A DNA stretch of 64,000 bases. It comes from Breviolum minutum Mf 1.05b.01 (taxonomy: Eukaryota > Sar > Dinophyceae > Suessiales > Symbiodiniaceae). The notes under the pieces are model-generated. The model worked only from the letters and a program-made list of their open reading frames with translations, did no database searches and was not told where the DNA came from. Position 1 is the stretch's first letter, and each line of letters opens with the position of its first letter. Where the stretch lies: positions 1 to 64,000 of the forward strand of contig DF241508.1 in NCBI GenBank assembly GCA_000507305.1, given 5' to 3'. The translations under genes were made by a program, and so were the position numbers. Shown in pieces: positions 51,587 to 64,000 of the stretch.

Positions 51587-54059
51587 ATAAGACAGCTTGA
51601 CAGAAAGGGTTGATTTAGAATGGAAGATGTGAGAAGGATCAACTATTCCAAGGTACCTTCGGAAAGAGCAACGAAGGAACTCAAAAAGCAAAGTGAAACC
51701 CATGTTGAAGGTCTGGAAACAATCCAGGCTGTACTTCAAGATTTGAAGATGCATTATGCACATTTTGCATGTTCTGTGTGTATATATTGTAATATAAGTA
51801 ATATATGTACATAATTCCTGCATACCATTTTTCTAAGATTAAAACTACAACTCAGCGTGGCAGGTGAATGGTTTGACTCAGCAAGCTGCCTCATGTCCTT
51901 TTCAAGGCAAGACTAGAGTCAGTTGGATGCTTTATTTGGAGCACATCGCATCATAGAGGTCATCGATTGTTCAAAGGAATGCACATCTGCATGGAGGTTG
52001 TACGAGAAAGCAGTTTTCAGTCTTGCTCCTTCTGCCATGAGTTGCTGTGGTCATTGAGCGCAGATTCTGTTCCAGAATCTGATATGCATTTGATGGAAAT
52101 GGATCAGAACTTCAGGATTACATCAAATTGCTAAAACTTCGGGTGCATAGACGTAGATATGCTCTTTTCAATCTTGACCCTTCAATGCCTGGTTTGTCCT
52201 CAAGAAAAACATCTTTGTTTTCTGTTGTGTTCGGAACTTCTTCAAGAATCCTGAGTGTTTTTGATTTCTTGCATTCTCTGCCTGTCATTTCCTCTCCGAG
52301 AAGATGTCGCATACTGCCAGGCATGCGAAAAGCATCCGCCCAGAGGACCCTTGGACGATCTGTTTGCGAAGCAAGTGTGTATTGCAGACCTGTGGGAAAT
52401 CCAACCAAATTGTGTTATGTTGTGGTGGCGTTAGAATGTGTAGAAGCTGCACAAGCAAGTATAAAGTATAAGCTAGAACATATTTAGGTCCAGGTAGGTC
52501 TCTCTTGATCTGATTTGAATTCTCATGCCGGAAATGTCTCAACATGTTCCACGATGAAACATGCAAGGGGTCATGGAAAATACTTTGATGCCATATCAAT
52601 CACAGAATTCAAGGTATTTGAAAACCGCTGTCAAAGGAGGTGATACAGTTTCGGCAGACCTTAATCCGATTGTGCAGTTTGATGCATGGTTCAGCCCTGG
52701 TGCCTTGGCCGAGCTTCAAACACACGTCAGATTTGAAAAAATGCACAATACGACATGACCACAGACATCAACAGATGCAAACAAGAATCTCACCAAACAC
52801 TTTCACATGAAATGTTCATATGTCGCTTGACGTCTCTGACCTGCTGGATGTTTTCTGGGACTGCGAGCTTCCGGTTTGGTCTGGTACTTCTGATCCAGAC
52901 TTCTAAATACATGTTTGAGATTGTCAATCATTAATCATAATTTATTGATATTATTTGATTAATTGATATGCCAATATTTATATTAATCATCTTTGCATCA
53001 ATGTTTGAAACTACGTTGCATTTGGCAGTCTACTTTATAGTTTGCACATATAGGCACGCTTGCCTTGCTGTCTGTGATTCAGTGCAGTTTGGAAGTTGGA
53101 TTGAGTGGAAACTTTGGGGGTCCGTCGACAGGCATACAGCTCGTAGCTTGTGCAGTTACAGAGCTCTTGCCCGTTTTGCCCCGGGATGCTCAGGACGACA
53201 TTAGCGGCAACAGCGAAGACAGCTACGAGGCCCAGTCTGTTCCATTCCACGCCTGTGGGGCACGATGAATTCGAATTAACAGTTGCTTAAATTTCGGACC
53301 GCTTTTTTTTTCGAATCGTGCACGATGTTCAAACCATTTCAAACCCGTCAGACCATTGATGTATTGGGCTTGGACACTGGCACCTTGCAACTTGGCCAAA
53401 TCTTGGCATTGAGCATCGCAGAGCCTTGCAGTCAACCTCGTGGCAATGCCGTGCCATTTCAGGCGCTTCCTCCGTGACTGCAAGGTCAAATATGGATGGA
53501 ACAAGGTGCTCGCATGTGCTCCTCATGCCAAGTTGCCATTCTTGCTCCCAAAACCTGTTTCTTTGATTTCGTTTGCCTCTATCATTTATCATTATTTTTC
53601 AATATTTTTCATATTTCATCATTCACCTTCTTTGGCACGTTGTTGTGTTTGTTTCTTCTTCTCTTTTCCAGATTCCATTTGTATCGCAAAAGTTCTTTAA
53701 GCGTATTTACAACATTGTACTGCCCTGCATGTATAACAACCTCTATAGATTCAAGCTGCGACGTATTTTTTGCACAGGTGTGCGCCTTGCAGCATATGAT
53801 CCAGGCCTGCAGTGCTTCTTATTTGTGCTTACTATGTTTGTCACAATATCTTTTCAGTGTTTTCACGACTATATCTAATGTTATATATTTGATTTATGTT
53901 GGTTCCATGTGCTCTTCGCATTTTTTCCCATGCTTTCTAGAGTCACGTGATGTTACGATATTTCCATTGTTTCAAGCTTGAATTGTGGATGTATGATGTT
54001 TTGGTGGATGTGTTTGATGGTTTTGTGATGTTTCGTCTGGCATTCAAGATGGCGTCCAG
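51587..54059. other. Interval upstream of the bestrophin exons
   Basis: The N-terminal membrane exons of the bestrophin gene should lie here. A stretch at about 53672-53730 (IPFVSQKFFKRIYNIVLP) and one at about 53778-53850 (VRLAAYDPGLQCFLFVL) are possible candidates but not convincing. AT-rich low-complexity DNA occurs at about 52920-52985. Confidence 0.3.
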
Positions 54060-55808
54060 GTGCTAATCACACACAACCTGCGAATTGGTGTCCTAGACAT
54101 CCCTCCGCCGATTTTGTCCCGTGCCTTGGCTGGCAAACGGCATTGGGCGACGCAAGGGACCCAGGGGTGTTTGGTCAACTTTTTTTGCAGACCTCGAAGG
54201 CACTCAGAAGATGCATCACAAAATCTGCAAACATACAAGCGTTGCGGCAGGCGGAACATGCTCGATCAAGGTCATGACATGGTATGACGAACAGAGAGAG
54301 AGAGAGCTTTGCATTCGGAATGGATTGTAATATTTTTTAAACCTTGACAGACTTCAGCGATGCAAGAGGCAAGCAGTCCGATATGCCCAGGTGTGTATCA
54401 GACACTGTCGCGAGGTTTCGTCAATTTGTTGCTTCTTGGCTTATCTCAAATCTTGAAACAAATCACAAGAATTCGCAAGACAATTCCAACCTGTAGGTGA
54501 TGCCACTACCTTGGACGGTTCTTTAGAAACGGAAGGCGGACTGTTAACTGTTCATTTTCAGTCGGTGCTATGGAGAATGATAATGCAAAAAAGGGGAAGC
54601 AAAATCGCAGACACAGAGCTGTAGGCACCTCAGCACGAGTGAAGCATCGGTAGGATGGAAAAGGATAGAATAGGATAGAATAGGATAGATATATCCGAAC
54701 CCTCCCTGATATGGCCGTGGAATTCCCATGGTGGGGAGTGGGGAGTACCGGACGTAATTGCTTTTCGTAATTGGTTCTCCAAGACGTGCAAGTACTAGAA
54801 ACTATGCCTTGAGCCTTCGCAGTCGCAACCATTGCATAAAGCTGCGCAAATTGATTGGTGAAAGGCGTTGTATTATCGATAGTATATGGCATTCTATTCT
54901 TGCATCTTTGTGCGTTTTTAGTGTTTTCCTCCAAGGAATGCAGTAAAGATCAAGGACCGAAGCATTTCGTGAGAGTTGAACTGGAGTTTGTTCTGTAAAC
55001 AATTGGATGAAGTGCAGCAAGTGTTTGAAAAGCATAAAGAGGTGTGGAATGCTTTATATACATGTCTTGACAGAATCCTTTCAGGACACAAATTTCCCGT
55101 TCCCTTGGGCACAGATGATATATCTCCTCTTGGTGATCCACTCACTTTTCACGCCTTTGATTGCTACCTGGCTGAGAAGGAAAGTGTTCAAGAAGCAAGA
55201 GCAGAGAAGAGCATCCGAATGAAACCATTCCGAATCATTCCTTTCCTGTATCATTTTATATTTTTTTTGTGAATGTTAGTATTGTATATTGTGTTGGTTG
55301 TGCTGTGTCTGAATCTGAGGTAACATCTTTTACCAGCAGCTACCAATGGGCAATCCCAGTGACTTGGACAACGCGAGAAACGTGAAGAGAAAGACGTCGA
55401 AATGTGCTGTCTCAACTCCTGAGGTGACCTTCCTTCCCGTATTCGGCATGTTCGCACTAAACCAGGTGGGAGTTCATGTAGAAACACAAGACATCAAGAC
55501 GCAGAAGTTAGCATGCATTCTCTGCATTTTGTTCATCGGCCAATGCGTCAAATTTGTCATTTGATTTTGGTTCCCCAATGTTTGAGCTGATCAACATTCA
55601 GGAATTGAATTTACTGCGAAACCATGTGACGCCCAAAATCTTATGTCCAACTCCACTCGTGCCATCCGATGGCCTTCCGATGGTAGTCTTTGTCAACTTG
55701 TTCATTCCTGTTATCAAACTCCCACAGTTTCCTGCATTTCAGGTTGCTGCTCAACTGGAGATGCCTTTTGGAACGGATGACAACGACCTACCCTTGACTC
55801 ACTTCCAG
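54060..55808 (+). CDS. Bestrophin-family chloride channel (RFP-TM/UPF0187-like), internal exons
   Basis: Five exons fall in family order. 54060-about 54118 encodes VLITHNLRIGVLDIPPPILS, containing the conserved PPPILSR. About 54190-54230 encodes DLEGTQKMHHKI, which fits the Leu-x-x-Gly/His segment that follows. 55085-about 55175 encodes DTNFPFPWAQMIYLLLVIHS and FTPLIATWL, the FPFPxxQ motif and a membrane helix. 55424-55465 encodes VTFLPVFGMFALNQ and ends at GTGGGA. 55743-about 55808 encodes VAAQLEMPFGTDDNDLPLTH, the signature ExPFGxDxNDLP. The fourth and fifth join in phase. Bestrophins are homopentameric anion channels in plasma or organelle membranes. The N-terminal membrane segment and C-terminus are not located. 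A competing frame over 54976-55272 is longer but is not the family frame. Confidence 0.82.
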
Positions 55809-57960
55809 TGGGTGCGACGACTGTGCTGCGGGAAAGGGACAGGATGTACCGGTTTCTGAAGGCAATACACCAGATCACATGGCCAAGAGGCATCAAGAAA
55901 ATCACATGTGAGATGAAATATCATGAAATATCTCGACTATTCGGTTCTTGGGTTTCGATCTTTTGAAACGGCAATGTGGAAGTGGAAGGAGTTCAACCGG
56001 AGTTTGCTGCTGCTGACTCACGAGTGTCTTGGCCAAGGCTTTGGAGCTATTTAAAAAATTGAAATCATTTCAAAGTTTCAAAGTCGAAGATTTGCCAGAA
56101 ACTCTAAAGAGACCGGTTTTCCATTTAAACATGTTCAAATGTTAATAGATTATTTTGGCCGTAGCAGTTGTAGAATCCAGCCCAAGGATGTCAGACCATT
56201 TGCCGGCAACGCAAACAAATTCCAAGACCAGCGTGGAGGATTTGAGGCGTGCGAAGACAACATTTGACATGACAGCATTTGGTGGTAGAATTTTGTGAAA
56301 ACCCTCATCTTCCTCGACCATATCTGGTATAGGCTAGGCTATGTCAGGAACTCTCGCCTATACGGGGGTTTTACTCGAACATACGGGCATTTGGGCTCGC
56401 CTATACTGGAACCCCCGCTAGACCATACCGGGAACAACTAAACGTCTATAGTGGCGATGATGGCAAACCCGGAATTGAATCGACCAATATAATGCTATAT
56501 AATGATCTATGTTGATATGATGTTAATGACTATCTTGATAAAAATCCGGCTGAAGTCAAAACACCACTCTTTTTCCGGGGTTTTTCGAAAATAAGTGGAC
56601 CGTGGACAGACCATGGACACCCCGTGGAACGCACATACTGGCACGTGGAAAGGACATACTGGCACGTGGAACGGACATACCGGCACGTGGACACTGTGAC
56701 CAACAAAAATGCGCAACTTTCCGAATATATTCGGCTCAGAGCCCCGACCAAACGTTTTCAACAGCCCCCCAAAGAATTGAACGAAAATGGAGAATGGTGG
56801 ATGTGGACTGTTGGTAGCATTATGTTGGAGATATTAACCTATGGTCGCCTATACGGGGAAGATACGAACGACCATACCGGCATTTGTGCTCGAACATACC
56901 GGCAACATAGCTCGAACATACTGGCAAAATACCCTATAGGCTAGCAAATCCTGGTATATCCTAGTTGCCCTCGAACATGTCAGATACATCCTTTGGAATC
57001 ACAGGGAAAATGCAACTGTCGGTGCTAAGTCTTACGAGGACTCACCATCAAAAGAAGCGAGATGAAATTGAAACTGTGTGAGGTGCACAATGTATCAAAT
57101 ACGGTAAAAGAATCCCTGCCACGAGTACATACAAATATGGATGCTGGATGACGTCTGTGCAAGTAGAAAAGACACCTCAATGGCCTTAACGATTGTTTTG
57201 GTATTAATGTGGACATAGGTGGCATCGCTTTCACACTAGTCACTAGTATTGAATTGAGTTCTTGTTTATATAATTGCGTATATGATATAGTATATATATA
57301 TATACAAGGGTTGCATGAAGTCCTCAAACATCAATTTCGACAGCCTTCCAAATCCTCTGACAGTAGCTTTCTTGGTGTACCTGGAGCCTCGCAACTACCT
57401 GGTGCTTCGGAAAGAGACAAAGCTTATCGGAAGAGCAGCAGCAAGGCGCAGGGCTGCAGGGTGCAGCGGACTGCGCCTGGAGTTTGTCGAGCTTCCAAAC
57501 AGTTAGAAGATATCAGAAGTTTGTCCGTTTGTCTTTTCACTGGCCTGAACAGTGAAAAGGACTCAGCTTTGAATGAGCCCACACTCTGAACCTTTCGCAC
57601 CTGTTCAGGTCTTCGAAACAATGAATTTTGATGATGATCCTGAGATCATGATGATTGAGGTGCCCAAATTGGAGGACCGCCAAAGGGGACAAGGTGATTC
57701 ACCAGATTCATCAAAAAAAATGCAAAGCGCTGAGTCCCAGAGTGACTAAAATTTGGCCCAAAGAGATACCGGAGATACGATGCAAGGAGAAAGCATTTGA
57801 GAAGAAAGATAGGCTGATGCCTTTGGAGAAGGACCAAGAAGCTCGGTCAGGAAGTCGCCTGCACCAAACGCTCCACTTCTATTATCGTCTATTTTCGGTT
57901 GTCATTTCTTTTGTGTTCACTTCCACACGAGCTATGTACACTTATCTATATACACCTTAG
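55809..57960. other. Downstream interval with minisatellite and a few possible exons
   Basis: Possible exons: about 57310-57505, where one frame reads SSNINFDSLPNPLTVAFLVY, and 57609-about 57748, which reads VFETMNFDDDPEIMMIEVPK. They may belong to the bestrophin gene's C-terminus or to the next gene. The minisatellite-like tract at 56340-56950 is listed separately. Confidence 0.35.
56340..56950. repeat. Dispersed and tandem CGAACATACYGGCA words
   Basis: A 21-bp unit (ACATACTGGCACGTGGAAAGG and variants) occurs three times in tandem at 56633-56695. Related words such as CTCGAACATACCGGCA and CTCGCCTATACGGG recur at about 56345-56425 and 56845-56935. No coding pattern persists through them. Confidence 0.75.
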
Positions 57961-58043
57961 GATGATTGGCCGGTTTTCAACGGAGTCGAGAAGGGCACCT
58001 ACGTGTACGGCGAGAAACTTCACGAGGCGCGTCACACCACAAG
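57961..58043 (+). CDS. Single probable exon of an unrecognised gene
   Basis: Following a CTTAG acceptor the frame reads DDWPVFNGVEKGTYVYGEK and LHEARHTT, ending after AAG. The FNGVEKGTYVYG part is faintly reminiscent of a MORN-type repeat, but one exon is not enough to say so. Confidence 0.4.
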
Positions 58044-58878
58044 GGCAGCAAAGTTTCTGCAATGTTTGATTTGATTTCATGTTAAATCATCGTTCATTTT
58101 ATTTCATTGCCGCAGCTTCAGATGCAACCAAGAGATAACTGAAATATGGGGCAATTATCTCAAGTCAATCATGGCATGAGCAAAGCGATCTGCTCAGTGT
58201 TTGGCTTCCCGCAATTCTTCGGAACAAAAAACTGACAACAATTTGTGGGTATTCGTGGTCAATGTGGATTGATTTTTGTCCATGCCTGTGCCAGGCAGAA
58301 GTGGTGGAGATTGTGGCTATGTGCAAGGTTGCTGGGATTGTAAATAGCAAAAAATGAAAACTGTGGACGGGTGGCGCTGAAACCAAACGGCACATGTGTT
58401 TTGGGAATTATTCGTATAATTTTTTTATACATGCATTTGCAAAACGCACAGAATTTGTGTCAAACAGTCATGTTCCAGGGGCGAGAGCTTCGATGGATGT
58501 GATGTCCATGCATAGCCTCAGAGCAGGTCATTTTACTGTTCACGTTTCCGATTTTTCATCCTGTTGAAAGCGAACTGAGGAAAGCCTTACACTCCTGTCG
58601 CAAGCTCTTCCAGCAGCTTTGCAGCAGCATTGCGAGGCGTGTACTCAGAAATTCCATGCACCATGGCATATTGAGAAGCATCAGACTTGATTGGTCTATG
58701 CTGGAACGTGTTTGTCACAAATACATTTGTGTATGAAAATAATATACTTAGCCTGTAAACAGAGTTGCATCATGTTTTGCGTTTTCGATGTGTTTCTCGG
58801 CATTTCAAGCATCAAGAAATAGACACCTCCAGTTCTTCACACCTTTGCTAACGACCAGCGTTGTTTGTTGCGTTGCAG

Positions 58879-58964
58879 CAGTTTGCTCCACGACTCGAAC
58901 GGCGTTCTCTGCAGGCCATTAGCAAACTCACAGAGACAGTGCCATACCTTCTGCAACACAGCGG
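58879..58964 (+). CDS. Single probable exon, helical
   Basis: After TTGCAG the frame reads QFAPRLERRSLQAISKLTET and VPYLLQHSG, then a GTCAAG donor. The amphipathic pattern is protein-like, but the family is not recognisable. Confidence 0.4.
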
Positions 58965-60810
58965 GTCAAGAGCTAAGCATCACGGGGGATCACCACGTTG
59001 TCAAAGCACAATCTGCGCAGTACGGATAGTTGTGTTTGTGTTTGAGAATTCGACAGACTTGAAGGCCAAAAAAGCGGTCCAAGAATGTGTGCTTGTGATA
59101 TAGATCTCTTGTGGAAATCTGGCATCACAACAGGGAAAGTCCATCAATGAATTGAGATTACTCGGTGAATCTGCGAGCGTAAGCCCGATATGGTTTGAAC
59201 GGCCCAAACTCAGCCCGTGTGGATTCCTGCGAGACATGCTGTTTTTTTCATCTATGAATCTATGATGTTTTTGGATGTTTATAATTTTGCCATGTGATTT
59301 GCAGATGTTTTGTGTGTCCATGTTCTGACAGAACCTGAATGGAGGGAATAGATACGGAAAGATTGGATATGGATGATGGATACAGTGAGTCCAAAAAGCG
59401 CTCAGCCTAGAAGGACAGAACAATAGGAGCCTCCAAAGACTTTTCAGCACAGTCCAGGAGGTTAGTTTCTAGCATCACGAAGTACATGGTCATTTTTTCT
59501 CATTGTCAGTGCCGTTGACACTGAGGCAGAGCAGCGCGCGCAATCCTCACAGTCTTCCTCAAAGAGAAGTCTCCAGTCAGAGTGAAGGTCAGAAATGTAC
59601 GGGGGGTGGGTGTTTTGCCTTTCTTGGCGATCTAACTTGGGAATCGGTGGGGCCAGTCCTGTGAAAGAACAAATTAGTTTGGGGTGGGAATACTATGTAA
59701 AACACCAAATTTCTAGACTATATATCTATCAGAACCGCAGATAAACCATAGTGTTGACCGTCGACCCTATTCATTTGCAATCGTTCATTGTTTGTGCTAT
59801 ACATTAATCAGCACAACCATTTATTTACCTTATTTGATGTCTCATATGGATTGTAAGAGCTAAAACAGTTATCTAAGTTCCGATAAGCGTAAACATGTGT
59901 GCGGCCGCATTCACCACCTGATGCTTTCAACAAGCATAAGGTCATTATCTTTTGTCGCAAGTAGTTCGCAAGAGCAAAGAAAGAGATAAAGCAATCTTTA
60001 CCATATGCGTTGATGAAGTAAGATATTTCCATGAATAATCATATTCGTGCGCGCTTCTTGAAGCAAGGATATTTTAGGAGATGCTGTATCAGATACAGCT
60101 GTTCTTTACCATATTCATCAACGAATACTTTCAACAAACCTGATGTGACTTCATATTTCAATAAGCCTCCTTTTTTTCAGCTTGCAACAGGTACAGCAGA
60201 TCTCTAGTCATTTTCCAGAAAAAAAACTATCCTTACTGCTTTGGATTAGATCGTTGTAAGAAAACAAATCTTTACCATACGAACAACTACATTCAATATG
60301 CAACGACAGCACTCCCTCACCTGACACAAACTTATCAACATGGTTTGCAGCCTATTATACTTCTTACTTGTGTTCTTCGTTTCGTTCACATCTATGTCAT
60401 TCGGTTTTAATATGACTTTCCTGCTCTCTTATAATATCTTTTCTTCTTAATTTCTCACGGTTGTTCTTTGAAAAGACATCGTAAATGAACCTTGTATACG
60501 CTTGTACATTTCTTGAGACTTGTAGATTCATACATCTGGGTCTCAGCATATTTTTGGGCATTTTCAGATTTTCACAAATGTTTGACAGATTTGATTTTCT
60601 TTTAAGGTCTTACTGCATCTATCGCAAGTCCGTTCGTGCTTCATCCTTCCCGTTGCTTTCCTTTTCCGGGCTTTCGTTCACCACTCAAGTTGGTAACAAA
60701 TTTGCCATGTTTGCCAGAGAGTGCTTTGGTCCGACATGGTTCGGCCATTGAAACAAACCGATATGAATTGTGCATGTCATATTATATCATTCATGATATA
60801 TATCAGGGCG

Positions 60811-61226
60811 TCCGCGTCGGAGTTAAACCATGTCTTATAACAACGACGGAGTTTAACCATGGTATAAAAGATTGCAGGTTAAAATCAGGGTTTGCATAAG
60901 CCGTTCTGCCAAAGTTGAACTTGCACATTTTAAGAAGCGTCATAGCAGCTGGATGGATGGGGGTAATTAGGGACCGTGAGATTCCCGTGAGCTGCCCCAG
61001 AACGACAGTGTGTACCGTTAAACGTCGGAGTTTGCAGGTGAGATCACAGTGAGATTCCGTGAGCTTCTATTCATCCGTCCAGTATGTAATTTGCCCATCA
61101 ATGATCATTAATGTAAATATTGAATTGAGCATCTATGGCACAAAACAAAGTGATTGGCGCGTGAATGACCGTGATCACCTTCGACGGAGTTAAACTTGGT
61201 TTTATGTGTTTGTCGTAGTTTAACTC
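60811..61226. repeat. Recurring words with GACGGAGTTTAACCATGG-like core
   Basis: Related words occur at about 60816-60832, 60844-60861, 61022-61034, 61182-61195 and (diverged) 61212-61226. A second word (GTGAGATTCCGTGAGCT) occurs at about 60976-60993 and 61049-61065. A reverse-oriented relative (CCATGGTTAACTCC) lies far away near 44060. Confidence 0.55.
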
Positions 61227-62141
61227 AGTCTTTGGAGCCTTTGGGATATGTTATTCAATGAATTCATTATTCAAAGGATTTCCAAGGCAAGAATCGCCAG
61301 TCTTGTACGGGTCTGGAGAAATGTTGATCACCTTGACCAGGAGTCAGAAGCGTCTAAGTGGTGCAGGGATCTCAGGTGAAAGCCGTATCTGGTACTAGCT
61401 TTCTATGAGTTTCGTTGGATGATTTTACACGCTAACCTCTTACGCAAGGTATCTGCTTGAGAGAAATATGCAGTTACTTTGTAGCTTTCCTCAGTTGCTC
61501 TTCGTACTTTCTCAATTACTTTGCCTTGCCTTTGCAAGTGCCGCGTGTTACATAAGACTTTTGAGATCTTTGAAATCTCAGTTTTGAAACACTAGATGTT
61601 ACAGTTTCCCATTTCATCCCATTTCATCCTATTCAATCTAGGCAAATTCCGTTTGGCATTGCGGCGTCATATTGCGGTGTCATATCGAGGTCTGAGCCAA
61701 GCTCAACGCTTGGACATTTGCAGACCATTCAGGGCCTGAAACTTGAGATGGACGCGACTAAGTTCGAATGTTTTGTTTCACGGCAACAGCACACAGTACA
61801 GGTTTTAGCACGTTTTAGTAAGATTATATAAGATTTGGGTCAAGGTGGATTGAAGAAAACGTGTTCTGCTCGCGCATTTTCACGTCTCAGAAGGCCAAGT
61901 GTTTTTTCGGTAAACGTTGTACCCAGCAGCCAAAGGCTGTCCAGGGCCTCAGGCTTGTAGTTGGACTTGTAGTTTGTGCAAGGGCCCGCCACTTGCACGG
62001 AGATTGGAACCTCAGCTGAATCATTTCAGGATGTATATCATGTACGTGTAGATAGATTAATTCAATAATTCATAAACGATTCAATGAGCAGAAAACCATG
62101 CACAGATATTAAAAGCGGTTGTGCTCCTGATCCTTCTTCAG

Positions 62142-62747
62142 GAACGTTCTTTTCGAAACTGATGGAATTCTCAAGCTTCCAATTTCCTTGGAGCACGAAA
62201 AGAAAACACAACACGAAGCTGTGCTTTTTCCCACAGAAAACTCCGAGAGCCCTCCGTGCACTCCACTCGTTTGCTTCGTTTTGGATGCGTTGCAGCCCCA
62301 ACGACCAATGACATCTGAATTCAATGAGACTTACATGGTCAAAGACTCTCTACAATCCTGGCGTTTTTGGAACGGAAATTAGATGAAGTCAGGATGCGCA
62401 TGTTTCAAGTGTTCTAGCAATGTATATAATAGATGTGCTTGAGTCTCTTCATTGTTTCATATTGATCATACGTAGTATTTCCTTAATAGGGTGAACGATG
62501 AGTGATATGAATGAATATGATATGATTCTGCTCCGAAGTACGAGTGTAAGAATGCATGAAGAGGGAGAGTCTGGGAGAGTCTGTAGCTCAGCTTCGGGAA
62601 ATTCTTCGAGCCAGCAAAGTCGGATGGACTCAGTTTGGCTCCCGTGACCGGACTTGTGACAAGGATCAGACCATCGACGCATGCCATGGACTGATGCGGA
62701 AAAGAACCATGAGTGATCTTTACTCAGGGCCTGGCCTAAGTAAGTAG
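62142..62747 (+). CDS. Unrecognised gene, two probable exons
   Basis: After TTCAG the frame at 62142 reads NVLFETDGILKLPISLEHEK and can continue to about 62380. A second open stretch at about 62556-62740 reads ESVAQLREILRASKVGWTQF and later CHGLMRKRTMSDLYSGPG, just before a GTAAGTAGG donor. Both are protein-like over most of their length. No domain family was recognised, and whether they join was not proven. Confidence 0.42.
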
Positions 62748-64000
62748 GAATTCCATTGATTTAATTGAGACTGATTGAGAATATTTTGCAAACCTAAGAT
62801 ATTTGATATCTCATTGTTTGGTACTTGTATGTCTTGACTATGCAGCCTGAAAATTCACATCACTTGATATTACATGTGGTTGGATTAGGTCGTTCTCTGT
62901 GGTGCACTTGGATGATTGGGTACCGACCAGTTGCACAGTGCATCGTGCAAAACACGACATTTCCAGGGCCAGGATTGGCAGAGCGCGGTGCATCGAGGTG
63001 TGCAGCTTGAATTATCGATTTGTCGATTTTTTAATTTCTCAACACTCTTGAAGCACTTCAGCTTTCAATTTTTGTCCTTTTAGAAAGCACTGGAGGGAAA
63101 TGTTTCAGTTGCGCATCCTTTCCTCAAGTATTGGTCTTTTCATATTGTATGGTGTATGGGAAACCTTTTTCTGTCGCTTTGTTGTGTGCAGAATTGCGGC
63201 ACAACTTCCCTGATGCCACTGCCTGAGAGAGCATTTCATCTCACCAAAAAGAAGGCTAAGAAGTTTGTGGCGTCCTGGTGAATTTGTCAGGACTGGAGGA
63301 ATCACAGAGACGCAACCTGAACAACTGTCATCAACTATCTATGTTTGCAAGTACGACGGTATGTGTATACCATAGTCCGCGCAGGGGCCATGTTGGACCC
63401 AGAATTGAAATCGATTTGGCCCCATGGTGATAAGCTATGCTATGCTAATATGCTAACGTTTGACCATGCCTTGAGAACTATCCTGGTTGTCTCGTGCTCA
63501 GCCATGCGCTCAAGGCTGACCTGTGGAACTGGGCAACTCCAGCATTTTGCAGCAACAATTTCTCGCCGATCAATTGCCGAAGATTTCCGGTGGTATGAGT
63601 CATGAGTCAATATGAGTCAACTTTCATCAACTATCCCCATTGATTTTTCTCCAGAAGACCCTCAAAGATCGCGATAGAGTGGAAGTCTTGATCCTCGAGA
63701 ATCCTTGAGATATTTTCAACACCCCTCGAGTCAACTTTTTGAGAAGTGTCTCATTGATGTGATGGATCATGGAGCTGGTAGAATCGGTGATTGCCAGGAG
63801 ACTGGAGAGACCAGTTGTGAGCAGGTTGCAAGTGAGACAGATTTGGGGCAGTGTTGTTTAGTGTGGATGTGTGTTTGCGCGTGCAAGTTTGCCCCTCTGT
63901 GCTATGACAGATGTACGGTGATATACGTAACTATATACGCTCGTACTATATATATGTATATACAGTATTTTATACATAATATACATATTCTACTTTAGAT
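62748..64000. other. End of window, possible exons only
   Basis: Protein-like pieces are seen at about 63385-63600 (AGAMLDPELKSIWPHGDK and LCYANMLTFDHALRTILV) and 63655-63699 (KTLKDRDRVEVLILE). They may be further exons of the preceding gene. The final 100 bases are AT-rich. Confidence 0.3.

Larger units (their letters stand above)
58044..62141. other. Mostly non-coding stretch
   Basis: Apart from the exon at 58879-58964 and the repeat words at 60811-61226, nothing supported was found. The DNA at 59700-60500 is AT-rich with only short open frames. Confidence 0.35.

Overview
The window looks like nuclear DNA of a dinoflagellate, most likely a Symbiodiniaceae-type genome. Coding DNA is broken into very short exons (30-100 bp) scattered in kilobases of intron. 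Where exons can be joined by reading frame, the introns mostly start with GC or GA instead of GT and end in AG, usually followed by G. Every host gene I can identify lies on the + strand. Simple-sequence arrays are frequent. A full-length copy of a tyrosine-recombinase retroelement typical of protist genomes sits in the middle. Exon boundaries below were inferred by hand from frame, splice-like dinucleotides and family knowledge; no search was run.

Layout. 0.2-0.7 kb: two exons of a PDZ-like domain. 2.2-4.3 kb: a string of short Ala/Pro/Lys/Glu-rich exons. 4.5-11.16 kb: a multi-KH (vigilin-like) RNA-binding protein, followed exon by exon to its stop codon. 13.3-16.93 kb: an unrecognised gene with a likely start and an acidic C-terminus. 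17.01-24.67 kb: a DIRS/Ngaro-like retroelement with split direct repeats (A1...B1-A2-B2), a gag-like region, reverse transcriptase, an RNase H interrupted by a cytosine-methyltransferase-like domain, and a tyrosine recombinase. 27-32 kb: exons of unrecognised genes. 34.0-35.55 kb: an RRM protein with an Arg/Ser tail (RNPS1/SR-like). 41.7-44.4 kb: a TFIIS-like elongation factor. 46.3-47.97 kb: radial spoke protein 3 (RSP3). 51.5 kb: a possible S1-like exon. 54.06-55.81 kb: a bestrophin-family channel. 58-64 kb: unassigned exons and repeats.

How the parts relate. The host genes are functionally unrelated (RNA binding, splicing, transcription elongation, flagellar axoneme, anion channel). They read as one tandem array in a single direction, as is usual in dinoflagellates, and not as an operon or pathway. 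The retroelement is autonomous in design, but its coding region is split over several frames, so this copy is probably inactive or carries sequence errors. The most unusual points are the methyltransferase-like domain nested inside the retroelement RNase H, and the near absence of GT donors in the host genes.
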